Below, piece by piece: positions 10,488-22,500 of a DNA stretch of 64,000 nt. A model generated the notes under the pieces. That model did no database searches, was not told the DNA's origin, and saw nothing but the letters and a program-made list of their open reading frames with translations. This DNA comes from Pseudo-nitzschia pungens. Lineage: Eukaryota > Bacillariophyta > Bacillariophyceae > Bacillariales > Bacillariaceae. A program made the position numbers and the translations under genes. Position 1 is the stretch's first letter. Each line of letters starts with the position of its first letter. The stretch lies in the NCBI GenBank assembly GCA_037355855.1, contig CM074764.1:1860001-1924000 (forward strand). Direction: 5' to 3'.

Positions 10488-12080
10488 ATGTTAAAGACGC
10501 TTCCATTATTTTTTCTGCTGCTGCTCTTGGTGTCGTCCGTTACGCACTTGTCATCGGCATTTGTCGTTCCGAACCGAGATGCTTTCCAACCACACCAGCG
10601 CCACCAACGAAACCCGGCCCTGTTTTCGCAAGCCAAGGAAGTCGAGATCACGGACGTCGTTCGAGAGGCACTCGAGAAACGACTTCGGGAAGGAAGCCTC
10701 TCCTTTGCCGAAACCACCTCGGTGGTCATGGCCTGCGACGCCCTCCTCGGCGAGCTCGAAGATTTCGAGGAGGAAACATCATCAACGTCATCATCAACGT
10801 CATCAGCAGCAGCAAGCTCGGTTCTCGAGAGCCCGTCTTCCGACAGCGACACCGACCACGCCAATCAGCAGCTGGCCATGCGCTCCCTCATTGGCCAGAT
10901 GGACGTCGACGCCCTCGAAACCATGATGCAGAACTCGGGCGTTTCCATGGACGACGAGACGGTCGAGGCCGCCTTTTGGTCGGTCGTCAACACGGTCGAT
11001 CGTTGCGAGGCCGAGGACAAGGCGTTGCCGGGTTCCGTCCCGCGCATGCTCCACAAAATCTTCGACGCCGATCTGGAATTGTTGCTGCAGCGCGAGAAAC
11101 AGACCACCAACGTGACGTGCATGCAGCCCGACGACTCGACGGGACTGGCCGGGGCCGCCCGCAAGATGAACTACATCTTCGACGACGGCGACCACAAGAA
11201 TCTGCCCCTCACCGAGGGCCGCCGCTGCGAGGGCGGGACGTGCTGCGACGCCTGCAGCCGCAACATCTTTCCGACCTTTGCCAGCGACGCCGAGTCCGAT
11301 CTAAACACCTTCCCCGAGCTCTCGTCGTTTACCTTCAACGACGTCGAGCGGGTGTCGGCGGCGACCATCCTGCAATTCATGCGATTGATCGAGCGGGTCC
11401 GCCGGACCATCGCGCACGAATACGGCCTGGATCTGGGGACGATCCTGCCCCTCCAGGCCTACTCGCGCAAGTACGTGGCCGGGACCACCCAGCAGGGCGG
11501 CGGGGGCGGGGAGGGAGACTTTGTCATCCTCCACACCGACGAGGCGACCCACGACGGGTACCACTACTCGTGCGTTTTGTATCTGAGCACGCACGGCGTC
11601 GATTTCGAGGGGGGGAGCTTTGTCTTTAACGATCCCGCCACGGATGAGGACGACGACGACAACGATGACAACGATGACGGTTCGTCCTCCAAGATTGCCT
11701 CCACCGGCAACAGCGAGGAGGACTACTACGCCTCACTCGAGGACGAAATCCGCCGGGCCGGCCGAAAACTCACCCCGTACAACCCCACGCGGGGCGCCGC
11801 CGTGATTTTCTCGTCGGGATGGGAAAACATGCACGAGGTCGAAAAGATCACGTCGGGAACCCGATACGCCGTCCCGTGCTTCTTCACAACGTGCCCGGTC
11901 CCCGAGGCGGCCTACGAACAAATGACGGTCGGAAAGCCCAAGTCCAGCGAGGACCAGGCCGACGACTGGCTGCATTTGCTGCTGGCGCACCAAAAGGAGG
12001 ACCCGATGGTGTCGGTCGGCCGCGTCAAGGAGCTGCTCATGAAGTGGCATTACATTTGCACGCCCCTGGACAGGCACTAG
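10488..12080 (+). CDS. 2-oxoglutarate/Fe(II)-dependent oxygenase, prolyl-4-hydroxylase-like, probably plastid- or secretory-targeted
   Basis: A 530-residue protein with no intron seen. The first in-frame ATG (10383) would add 35 residues ahead of the hydrophobic stretch, so the ATG at 10488 is preferred. It starts MLKTLPLFFLLLLLVSS, a clear signal peptide, followed by SSAF-VVP, which resembles the diatom ASAFAP plastid-import site. The C-terminal half carries the jelly-roll iron site: HTD (near residue 345) as HxD, the distal His in ENMHEV (near 447), and the 2OG-binding Arg in GTRYAVP. That is the layout of P4H-type Fe2OG dioxygenases, which hydroxylate protein or small-molecule substrates. 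An acidic Asp-rich insert (DEDDDDNDDNDD) splits the domain. A cysteine cluster (CEGGTCCDAC) lies upstream of it. The substrate is unknown. GC content is clearly higher than in the surrounding transposons, as expected for a resident gene. Confidence 0.85.
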   Translation: MLKTLPLFFLLLLLVSSVTHLSSAFVVPNRDAFQPHQRHQRNPALFSQAKEVEITDVVREALEKRLREGSLSFAETTSVVMACDALLGELEDFEEETSSTSSSTSSAAASSVLESPSSDSDTDHANQQLAMRSLIGQMDVDALETMMQNSGVSMDDETVEAAFWSVVNTVDRCEAEDKALPGSVPRMLHKIFDADLELLLQREKQTTNVTCMQPDDSTGLAGAARKMNYIFDDGDHKNLPLTEGRRCEGGTCCDACSRNIFPTFASDAESDLNTFPELSSFTFNDVERVSAATILQFMRLIERVRRTIAHEYGLDLGTILPLQAYSRKYVAGTTQQGGGGGEGDFVILHTDEATHDGYHYSCVLYLSTHGVDFEGGSFVFNDPATDEDDDDNDDNDDGSSSKIASTGNSEEDYYASLEDEIRRAGRKLTPYNPTRGAAVIFSSGWENMHEVEKITSGTRYAVPCFFTTCPVPEAAYEQMTVGKPKSSEDQADDWLHLLLAHQKEDPMVSVGRVKELLMKWHYICTPLDRH

Positions 12081-13979
12081 TAACGGACGAACGAACGAAC
12101 TACTACTACTTCTAGGAAACGAAACGAAACCAAATCCAAAAACGAAACCATGAACGAAAACCAAACCACCAAGTCCCGAATATTGTTTGTGGAAGAACGT
12201 GTGAATTCCACCATTCATCCATCCATTCATCCATGAATGCAGTCTGGTCCGGTGAAATAAGCATCGTCGTGCAAATACGGTACAGTACGAGTAGTACGTA
12301 CAATGTGAAATAATAATAATCGAGCTAGCTTTGTAGGTTTGTGAACACCAAGTACGAATGAATCCATCCATCCATCCATGGAATGCTACGCTATATATTA
12401 CATTACACTACCGCAACTCTTTTGGAGTGGGGGGATGGGTTCCTAGCATGAATAATAATCATGAATACGTACAGTAATATAATTCAACCACTACTACAGT
12501 ATTATTTTTAAAAACCAAGAATATTGCATGGATGGTCGAAGTCCCATTGCAAAAATTGTAATTACAAGCATAGATAATGGGAAAAAAAATGGGAAAAAAA
12601 AATAATGTACATCCAAGCAAAGCAAAACAGCAAGCAAAACAGTTAGTAACACAATGTAGATCTGGTACAAATTCTACTGAAGTGGCCCAGCATCCTGCTT
12701 GGCATCCTGTTCAGTCCCCCCCTTAGCCCACTACAGCTCGGTTTATCAGTTAGCATCTTGTAGATCTTCTGACATGGTATTCGTCTCTTAAGAGCTGAGG
12801 TATGTAACTATGATACATATCTATCCTATTAGAGGGCTTACATAAATCATTTTGTATATTTTCTACTAAAAAATGGCAGTACTGGAGGAAATATGCATCA
12901 AATAGCAGATGTGACATCCAAACTATCATTTTTTCTAAATCGGGGTTTAACAATGGGTCATAAAAACTGACCTTTGGAGGCAGGGTATTAACGTTAAGAG
13001 GAAGGGTATAAAAACAGTTAATAGACTAGGAGTATAAAAAGATTGTAGACAGACTAGTAGTATATGCCGTGCACCGGAATACAGTCACGAGTCCGTTTGG
13101 GACTGAATTAAGGATAAGGATAAAAAGATCAGCGAGCCGATGGATCGCAGATTTAGAGGCTGCTGGAACTGTAGCAAATAGACTAATCGATAGAGCTCAC
13201 TATTTGCATATCACTACTATTCTAATCACTAGTAGACCCGGGGTATGGCATGATTTTAAAATCAAGCTGAGCGCTGATGACCATGAGCAGAAAGGAACCG
13301 ATCGGCCCAGGGACCGACGAGGCCGAAAGACCGCCAGAAAAATGGAGGCGCAGAGAAGCAAAACAGGGAGAAGGATATCCGGTGTCTGCAGCACCAGGAA
13401 GACCGACCCCAGCAACTTTTAGCACCGGTATAAGGGAGCAACAGCAGCAACAGAGACACCCAAGGACCTAAACAGGACCATGGTTGACAGCAGAAAATAA
13501 TCGAAAAATTCGAAAAGACACGCTGAAAAAGTGACGCATAATCCAGTGAGTGGACTAATTGGACCAACACTGAGTGGATCGACAGACCGAAGAGGGTATG
13601 CCAACCAAAACCAAAATATATATAATAAATATCCAAACACCACTAATCCCACGGGAAAACGGGAAGTGGGACCGGCCCGGTGACTGCTTAATGGAGAAGC
13701 AACGCCGGAGAACCACGTGAATTGAATCCCACGAAATAAAAAACAGAAACAACTCTGGGGAACCACAGGATTCCCGGGAGCTAAAGAGAGAAACAGCTCC
13801 CACCACTGGACAAACCAGGGGAAAGATCAGTTATAACACGAGTTATCATGAGAGCAACCTAATCCAGAGCAAAAAACTGGAAGAACTGGAGCAATCATTC
13901 TTGCTCAGTTCAGCGCAAAACAACAAGATAACAAATAGTGTAACTAAATTAAACTTAGTAAAAAACTGATTAACCCACC
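12081..13979. other. Intergenic DNA and the probable upstream/leader part of Gypsy B
   Basis: 12081-12650 is the 3' flank of the oxygenase, with gaaacgaaacc and atccatccatcc simple repeats and no gene. From about 12650 onward the sequence probably belongs to Gypsy B. Two tataaaaa words at 13008 and 13034 could be a promoter. The stretch just before 13980 is an A-rich leader with several purine-rich words. I could not find a copy of this stretch after the B pol end at 48221, so no LTR can be drawn for B. Confidence 0.45.
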
Positions 13980-15403
13980 ATGGCGTCCAAAGGAACCAAA
14001 CTGAAACCCTTCAACTTCACACGAAAGGATTGGCCGGAAGATGCCACCACCGTGAAGATGAGCGTATACAGTGAGAAGGGCGGCGTTGCGTTCAGCGACT
14101 ACCTGAAGGTCCTCAATGGCACTGAAAGACCAGAACTCTTCCTCATCTGGAAGAGAGACTTTGACCAGAAAATTGCTGGCAATGACAAACTCCAAGGAGA
14201 CCAGAAACTGGATGTCCTACAGAGGATCCTTGCCAACGAGGCGCTATCCCTTGTCCAGAGAACACTCGGCCGGTCCTACTACGCCGAACCGAAACACAAG
14301 ATACACAACAACAAACTGGTACAGAAAAAGATCCAGGAAATCGAAAAATGCGATCAAGCCAGCATACTCTTATCGATCAGGCAAAGCGCCGACGAACCTC
14401 CTGCTGGGACACCCCAAGGAGGCAGCAAAGGAGAGATCCACTCCCAACGCCGACAAAACCAAACCCAATAATCATTTAGAGACTATCGTAGGATCGTAAC
14501 ATTATCATGTTACAACGGCAAACTCGGATGAGGAAACAGAGCCAGAGGAACTGGCTCCAATCCCAGCAAAGAAAAGCGTACCAAACGCTCTTACCCAGTA
14601 CTACCAATCTGAGGAGTACAAGAAGGATGTCATGGAGGAATGCATGCATGTCCTCAAGCTCAAAATCTTTGGCAATGACCAGAACGGAAAACGTTCGTAT
14701 ATCATCCTCCGCAGATTCATGCGAGGGATGCGAGTGGAACTCAAATATGGCATCCGAGCCTGGGCCAACGGAATGGCTGAACTACAGAGCTACCTCCCAG
14801 AATGTCTCTGGGAATGCGGCAGCAGCGACCAAATGGAACCACCAACCAGTTTCACACCGGCAGAAATGAAGGAAATGTTGGATTCCAACATGACACACTC
14901 CCAACGAGAGAAATTGGAACACATAGGGTGGGACCTATACGCCCACTCCTTTAACACCACCATCGACAAGCTCGAAAACCTGGAAACCACCATCCGGAAG
15001 GAGGAAGACCTCCAGAAGCGCATCAACAAACTGGAGAAGAAGAATGGTGGCACCAAGAAGAACTCCAAGGCCACTTCTGGGGGAGGACACCACGGAGGAA
15101 AGTCCCCTGGCAAAAAGAAGTGCCCTATGGACAACAGCAACAAACAACTATGCAAAACCTGTGGCAAGATCCATGCCGGCAAATGCTGGAAGTTAACCGG
15201 CGGACCCTCCAAGAAGGGGAAATTTGACCGGGAGACCATCAACTTGCTCAAAGAGCACTTACCACGAGTACTCATATGTGCTGGCCACGGCCCAAGCTGA
15301 CCATGAGGTTTCAGATGATGAGATCGATATCTCTGAACGAGAACTCAAGGAGTACCAAAGAAAGTACAGAAAGACCTTCAAGAAGAAAGGATCCCACAAC
15401 TGA
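13980..15403 (+). pseudogene. Gypsy B gag, frameshifted
   Basis: Structural gag protein of Gypsy B. The start is the ATG in ccaccATGG at 13980. One frame runs to about 14471. The homologous reading continues in another frame from about 14507 (SDEETEPEELAPI) through a helical region to a basic linker and a zinc-knuckle-like CKTCGKIHAGKC (Cx2Cx3Hx3C, one residue shorter before the last Cys than the usual Cx2Cx4Hx4C). Another shift near 15260 is needed to reach the acidic, Lys-rich tail (HEVSDDEIDISERE) and the TGA at 15401-15403. The TGA directly abuts the ATG of pol (tgaatg). Confidence 0.8.
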
Positions 15404-18400
15404 ATGGCTGATACCATCCACACCGGGCCTCACATAATCAACCGATTTGCGGACGTCTGTGTGGAGGTATTGGACCACAAAGGAAGGGGAAGGATGCTCT
15501 GGGGCCTACTAGACTCCGGTTGCTCCAAATCCATTATCTTAAGGCACTTTGTCAACCGAAGTCAACTAACGAACCGAGACCAGAGATCTGTCACCTATGT
15601 TAAAATGTAGCTGAAACAGGGTTTAAGCTGATAGGTCCTAAGGCAAGCTTGGAGATATACAGCAGGAGCACCAAAGGCATGCAAACCGGTTGAGGTGCCG
15701 GTCTGTTCTATCGATAGTCTCGGATTCACCACTACAATCAAACGAATCGACCAGGTCTATTCTAACTACCTGTGGGCTCAGTCAGTTAGACCTTAGGCTT
15801 GTAGTTCTACAGGGAGCTGCTCAAGGAGCAGGATGTAAGTATCAAGGTATTCAAATCAGAGTTAAACTAAAGATGTGGGGACAACAACCTTGTCGGGACA
15901 TCGACGTTGCTGTCTTGTTAATTCTACTGACGAGTGGTTGCTGCTGCTGCTGCTTGTTTTCTTGTACTGAAAACCCAGTAGAAAATTATTTTGTTTTCTT
16001 TTCGCGCAGTGTGATGTGATGTGCGTTCATATGTAATGTATGTAGGGTTAAGGGTTTGTCAAGCGGAAACCGATTTTGGTTACAATTTAACAACCTACAA
16101 CACGTACGGGGGCAAGTTTCGAACCAAGTCTGTGGCTTCAGTGGGACTAAGGCTGATAGAATTTTCAAACTCCAAGACCATCAAATGGACCTTCCAAGTG
16201 GATGAATACCATCACCACGAGGACGTGCCCTATGACATGATCATAGGATCAGACCTGATGGCGCAACTAGGACTGGATATAAAATACAGTTCCCGTACAA
16301 TTGAGTGGCAGGGTGACTCCATCCCCATGAATGGAATGGGGGAGCTCGCTGACCCGGACAAATGTGATGCAGTATTCTTTGCCAACACCCAAAGTCCAAT
16401 CCTCCAACAGGAGGAAGAAAGGCAATCCAAAATCTTGGATGCAGACTACTCCAAGGTCGATATTGACGCTATGGTCAATGACCTGGAGATTACAGACGCG
16501 TCCAAGGAAGCCCTGAAGCGAACATTGAAGAAGTTCCCTACTCTCTTTGGCGGAGGGCTGGGACTGCTCAAAAACATAGAACCGGTGTCCATTGAACTCC
16601 AACCAGGGGTCAAACCGGTCCGGCAGAGGTACTACTCTGTGCCCCATGCCTTTGAACAAGCCCTTCGAAAAGAAATCGACAGACTCTGTGATATTGGAGT
16701 CCTGGAGAAACTTCCCCACGACGATGACTCACCATGGGCATTCGCCCACATTCTGTCAACCAAAGAAAACAGGCAATATTCGGGTCCTTACGGACTTCCG
16801 AAAAAATGAATGCAGCCATCCAGAGGAAACCATTCCCACTACCACCAAGAATAGGGGAAACAATCCAGAGACTACAGAAGTTCAAGTCTGCCACAGCACT
16901 GGACTTGTCCCAGGGTTACTACACCATCCCCATCTGCAAGGAGAGCCAGAAGATCTGTTCTACCATCCTGCCATGGGGAAAATATGCCTACAAGAGATTG
17001 GCAATGGGAATTGCATGTGCACCTGATATCTTCCAGTCAGTCATGATGAACCTACTCGGCGACCTGGACTATGTCCTGGTCTACATCGGTGATATTCTAA
17101 TCATCCAGCGAGAGGGGGAATCAGAACAGGATCATCTCAACAAAATCGACACAGTCCTACAAAGACTAGATGACGCCGGCTTTCAAGCCAACCTAAGAAA
17201 ATCCTTTTTCATGCAAAAAGAAGTGGAATATCTGGGAGATTCTATTAACAACAGAGGGCATTCAACCCCAGCCAAAGAAGCTGGAGGCGATGAAGCGCCT
17301 GGAAGCCCCCAAGAACATCAAGCAACTCAAGATGTTCCTTGGGATGGTGAATTTCTACAGGGATATGTGGAAGCGGCGCTCCCACATCCTAGCCCCCCTA
17401 AACAAACTAGCAGGGAAAAAGGGCAAAATGAACTGGTACTGGGGTCCAGCAGAGCAGAAAGCTTTCATGGAGGCAAAGCGGATGCTCGCAGAGGAAGCCA
17501 AGCTTGCATTCCCAGACTTTACAAAACCATTTCATCTCTACTCAGACGCCAGTGACAGGGAACTGGGAGCAACTGTATGCCAAGATGGCAAACCCCTTGG
17601 ATTCTACACAAGGAAACTGAACTCAGCGCAGCTCAACTACACTGTAGGAGAGAAAGAACTTCCTTGGAATAGTGGAAGGGCTCAAAGCGTTCGAAGGAAT
17701 CCTACGAGGACAAGATGTGATTATGCACACAGACCACCTTAACTTGCTCTATCAGCAGATGCCCACCCAAAGGATGGTCCGGTGGAGACTCCTCATGGAG
17801 GAGTTCCACCCAGTAGTCAAGCATGTTGCTGGCAAGGACAATGATGCAGCAGACGCACTGTCTCGACTGGACATCACTGATGACCCAGCAGACACAGTGG
17901 AATGGCTACCACCAAATAAGCCCCTCACCTACGCAGACGAGGAAGAGCACCTCCGGCAACTCCTATTCCCACTTGGAGAAGAAGCGCTGGAAGAATTCCA
18001 GGGCAATAGTGCATTCCCACTTGCCCCGGACATGATTCAGTTCTACCAGCAGAAGGACACTGAAATCACGAGTGCTCTGGAAAAAGACAAACGCCTAACC
18101 ACCAAAAATGTGGAAGGTTACAGTCTAATCCACAAAGAAGGGAAAATTCTGATTCCCGACAGACTCAAGGAAAGAGTTATGGAATGGTACCACACCATGC
18201 TGGTCCATCCCGGAGAAAAGAGAATGGAACAGAGCATTCGCTCAGTGTTCACCTGGAAAGGCCTACGAAAGGATGTCCAGGACCTCTGTAAACACTGCCA
18301 CACGTGCCAGATGTTTAAAAAGAGTGGCCGGAAGAAGTATGGACTACTACCGGAGAAAGCAGTTGAGGTTACCAAATGGCAGAGGGTCAATGTAGACCTC

Positions 18401-18993
18401 TGGGGACCTGCAACTGTCCACAACAAAAATGGTAAAGACTACCACATCCATGTTCTCACCATGGTGGATCCAGTGACCGGATGGTTTGAACTGGCTCACC
18501 TGAAGGACTCACCAAATGCAGCAGAAACTCAACGATTGTTGGACAGTACCTGGCTAGCAAGATATCCTCGACCAAAAGAAATCGGATTTGATGGTGGAAG
18601 TGAGTTCAAAGCAGAGTTCCAAGAGCTCTGTGACAACATGGGGATGAAGCGAAAGCCCAGTGGGGCTTGGAACCCACGATCCAACTCAGTGTTGGAAAGG
18701 ATACACCAGGTCTTGAAGGACTGCCTATTGTCTTTCAACCTGGAACAAAGAGACCTCCACGAGAAGGACCCCTTCAAGGAATTCACTACCAAGGCAGCAT
18801 ATGCTATCAGAAGCGCCATCCACACCACCCTGGGGTACTCCCGAGCACAACTGGTGTTTGGAAGGGACATGTTCATGCCTGTGAATTTCCCGGTGGATTG
18901 GGAAGCAATCCAAGCAAGGAAACAGAAGAGTATCCACAAGAGCAATATCAGGGAGAACCAGAAGAGGATCCCCCATGTCTATAAGGAGGAAGG
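15404..18993 (+). pseudogene. Gypsy B pol (protease, RT, RNase H, integrase), interrupted and frameshifted
   Basis: Pol starts at the ATG adjoining the gag stop. Protease shows LLDSGCSKSI (near 15510). After the solo LTR the reading resumes NTYGGKFRTKS through PYDMIIGSDLMAQLGLD. RT breaks frame near 16790, 17270 and 17670, with readable blocks LDLSQGYYTIP and VLVYIGDILII. The usual YxDD is YIGD here, losing one catalytic Asp. RNase H shows YSDASDRELGA and MHTDHLNLLY. The integrase zinc region (VHPGEKRMEQS...CKHCHTC) and DDE residues (VDLWGP, FDGGSEFK, VLERIH) lie in one long frame from 17672. The C-terminus continues at 48066. Confidence 0.85.
15598..16092 (-). repeat. Solo Copia LTR inside Gypsy B pol
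   Basis: A 495-bp LTR starting tgttaaaatgtagctg and ending ggttacaatttaaca, so it is in minus orientation. It is flanked by the duplicate accta (15593-15597 and 16093-16097). No internal sequence is present, as expected after recombination between the two LTRs of a full element. Deleting it with one accta restores the host reading VTYNTYGG. Confidence 0.92.
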
Positions 18994-19474
18994 TGTTAAA
19001 ATGTAGCTGAAACTGGTTTAGGCTGATAGATCCCAGGGCAGGCTTGGAGATATACAGCAAGAGCAAAGGCGCGCAAACCGGTTGAGGTGCCGGTCTGTTC
19101 TATCGATAGTCTCGGATTCACCACTACGGCTGATCGAACGAGATCAACCAGATCTATTCTAACTACCTCTTTTGGGCTCAGTCAGTTAGATCTTAGGCTT
19201 GTAGTTCTACAGGGAGCTGCTCAGGAGCAGGATGTAAGTATCAAGGTATTCAAATCAGAGTTTAACTAAAGAAGTGAGGACAGCAACTTGTCGGGGATTC
19301 GATGTTGCTGTTTTGTTAATTCTACTGGGTGGTTCTGCTGCTGCTTGTGTTTTCTTGTACTGAGAACCCAGTAGAAAATTATTTATTTTCTTTTCGCGCG
19401 GTGAGCGTTCATATGTAATATATGTAGGGTTAAGGGTTTGTCAAACGTCAACCGATTTTGGTTACAATTTAACA
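18994..19474 (-). repeat. 3' LTR of Copia element 2
   Basis: 481 bp, tgttaaaatg...caatttaaca. On the minus strand it is preceded by the polypurine tract agatggggag (revcomp of ctccccatct at 19475). Confidence 0.92.
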
Positions 19475-19531
19475 CTCCCCATCTGTTCCCTGGTTTTGCC
19501 ATGTTCAATCTACCAACAGGGGATGATGTCA

Positions 19532-22500
19532 TCAATCTTGAATGAAGAGATCACCGGTGTTGCCTTCATAGTTGAAGATGGGTTTAATCAGGGAATAGAC
19601 AGAATTGTGACTCCAGTGTTTGGTGAGGATGTCAGCACAGTTGTTCTTACCAACAATGTGTTGCAGATTGATAAATCCTCTTGCAATCATGCCTCAGACA
19701 TAGTGGTATGTGAGGATATTGTGCCTCTTGTGGAGTCTTGCATAAGGAAAGGAAGCACTGAGCACTTGCTTTTCGTTGTCTCCCCATCCAAATGATGTGT
19801 CTTTCACAGGGATACCCATGTATCGAAAAGATTGGCGCAAATCTAGAATCTGTTCAATGCACGTCCTTGCTGCAACAAATTCAGCACCAAAAGTTGCAGT
19901 TTCCACAGTGGATTGTTTCTTGGAGAACCACATGATTGGTGTTTTGTTTGCAAAATGCAGAATGCCAGTGACAGCTTTCCCAGACAGGATGTCATGCATG
20001 AGGTTGGCATCATAGAAATGGTTGAGGACAACAGGTTTGCCAAGTGGTGTTGGTGCATCAGCTGGCAGTTCTTCCTTGCATTCACCATACACACTGAGTG
20101 ACCAATTGTGAGACTTGTTGTCAGGGGCAGAAACTGGGAGTTCTGGAGCTTGGGTGCGAAAGCGAATTTTGAATCCTTTGAACTTTGTTACATAACCGTA
20201 GATGCGTTTTGCACGTTCCAAGTGACCTTGTCTTGGTTGAGCTCTAAAACTGGACATTGTCATCACCGCTGTTTGAATATCAAAGCGCCCAATCGTGACA
20301 AGCCATTGGAGAGATTCAATCATACTTTGGTATTTCTTGGTGTCTTCTTCATCAAGGAGGTCAGATGTGTCAAGTTCAGGATGGTCATAAGTTCAGGATG
20401 GTCATTTTCTTCAAGTGGAGACTGTGCTCTTGTTTTAGGTGCGCAGCCAAACATCTGTTGATAGGAGGTTTCAAGTTTGGAGATGAATTTGGATGGATCC
20501 ATACAGAGGATCCCATGTTTGTCTCTTGTGAAACCACATCCAAGATGGAATTGCATAGGCCCTGAACCTTTGAGTTTGAAGTTGTAGGGTTCAGCTTGGA
20601 GGACTTCAAGAAATTGGTTTGGATCTGACATGCACACACAAAGATCATCAACATAGGTTGCAACATATTCATAAACAGGCTCCCCATGTTTGTTAACGCC
20701 AGGACGCATGAAGATTTCAGCTTCATTCTTGGACTGTTCAAAACCTTGTTCAATGAGGCATGCAGCGAGGAGATCACCAAAACATTTCCCAGAGGAGGAG
20801 CGTAGGCCATAAAGAGCTTTGTGGATAAGCAGCATGTGACCTTTGAGTGGACCAAACTCTGGACCTGCTTTAATGCAGACCTTTTCAGAAGTGAGGGCTT
20901 CTAAATAGGCATTGCTGATGTCTGTGCCCCATGCATCAAGGGAGTTGAGTTCAGCTGCAAACAGGCACATGCGAAGGCCCCGAAGTGACACCACGCCAGC
21001 ATACACACTGTCAAGTGGCACATCTGTGAGATTGCCATTGGCTACAAGTCTGGCCTTGTGGCGTCCATCGTGTTTGACGGCAAAGATCATGTGGACCTTG
21101 ATTTGTTGATATCCAGAAGGAATGTTGGATGCTTCAAACAGTCCGTTGTCAATAAAGGTGTCATAGTCATGGAGTTGTTGCATTTCAAGCTTGATGGCAT
21201 CTTGCCATTTGGTGTTGCCATTCTTGATGTCCAGTTGTACAGCTTCGTCATGGTTGTTGGGTACTTGAAAACCATATTGGTATTTGGGACTGGTGTTGAA
21301 GGACTTGAGCTTCGCTTGTTTGGTGAGGCGCTCCAACTGTTTGGTACGTTTGGCCAGTTTGACAATGCGCCGAAGTCTTTTCCAGCCTCTGGTCTGTAAG
21401 AGATTGTGTTCCTTACCATATTGTGCCACAGTGGTGACAGGGTCATCAGCTGCCATTATGTTGAGTGGTTCAAAGGTACGTTCCATGTTTTCCCATTCAA
21501 CCCATAAGTTGTAAAGGCTACCCTTGTAGTCCGGGTGTCGGTGAGTCAATGGACCTTGGTGTCCAAGGATGCGTCGGAATGCCCACAATGGGCCATCTTC
21601 TTGAGTTTCATCATGGTGGATGTAATTCATGATGTCGTTGTATGCAATGATGTCATCAACAGTGTCATTATCATGATTGCATTTGAACTTGATGAGGTCA
21701 GGGTTCGTTTGGAGCTTGTCAAGGATGTTGACAACAGTGGTTCGGGTCCTTGTGCCATCGGGGTTGGAAATGAGAAAAGAACGTCCAATTAGATCATCGG
21801 GAGGGATGGCATCAATTGTTTGTAGCTCCCCATGTTGGTTGCATACAGGATTGCCATCATGGTCAAGTAGAACTACCTTCGATGGACCGGTGTCAGGAAT
21901 GTAATCAAGGCTTGGATCGGCAGGAGAAACGCTTGTGTCAAGGTATGCAAGTTCAGGATCGCCAAAATCAGATTCGAGCTGTGGAGTACCAGTTTTGTCT
22001 TTGGAGTAAACCACCTGACAAAAAGGTGCATCATCCATCTCCCCATAGTTGTGCTTGAGTGGAACAATTTGCCATTTGCCATCAATCTGGGCATAGGTGT
22101 CAGAGGCACGAAAAACAGGAGAGGAAGCAGGTGAGACAGGCAGGGGATCAGAGCGAAGGCGAGACGGTGTGTCACCAGAGGCAACGGGTGGGTCAAAGGA
22201 TTTGAGGTGCTGGTGCCAGGCGAGGAAGGCATCATCGGTGAAAGTGCCAGCACGTTGGTTGCGAGTGGAGGCATCCAAAGCGGTGCGAACATTACTCCGA
22301 GGGACAATCTTGTTGGTGTCAGGGACCCAAATGTGGAATGTCATGGCATGACCAACGTGATCAGCGAGGCCAACAAAATGCCCAAAGCGTTCGGTGGGAG
22401 ACCCGAAAGGGGAGTCATCCACTTTGAAATAGACAGGCTCAAACCAAAAGAAAGCGGTGTAGGCAGAGATGTCACCGAGAGTGCCAGTGGCAACAAAAAT

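Noticed and set aside
12650..13979. A 5' LTR for Gypsy B
   Set aside because: No copy of this sequence was found after the pol end at 48221, so boundaries cannot be supported.
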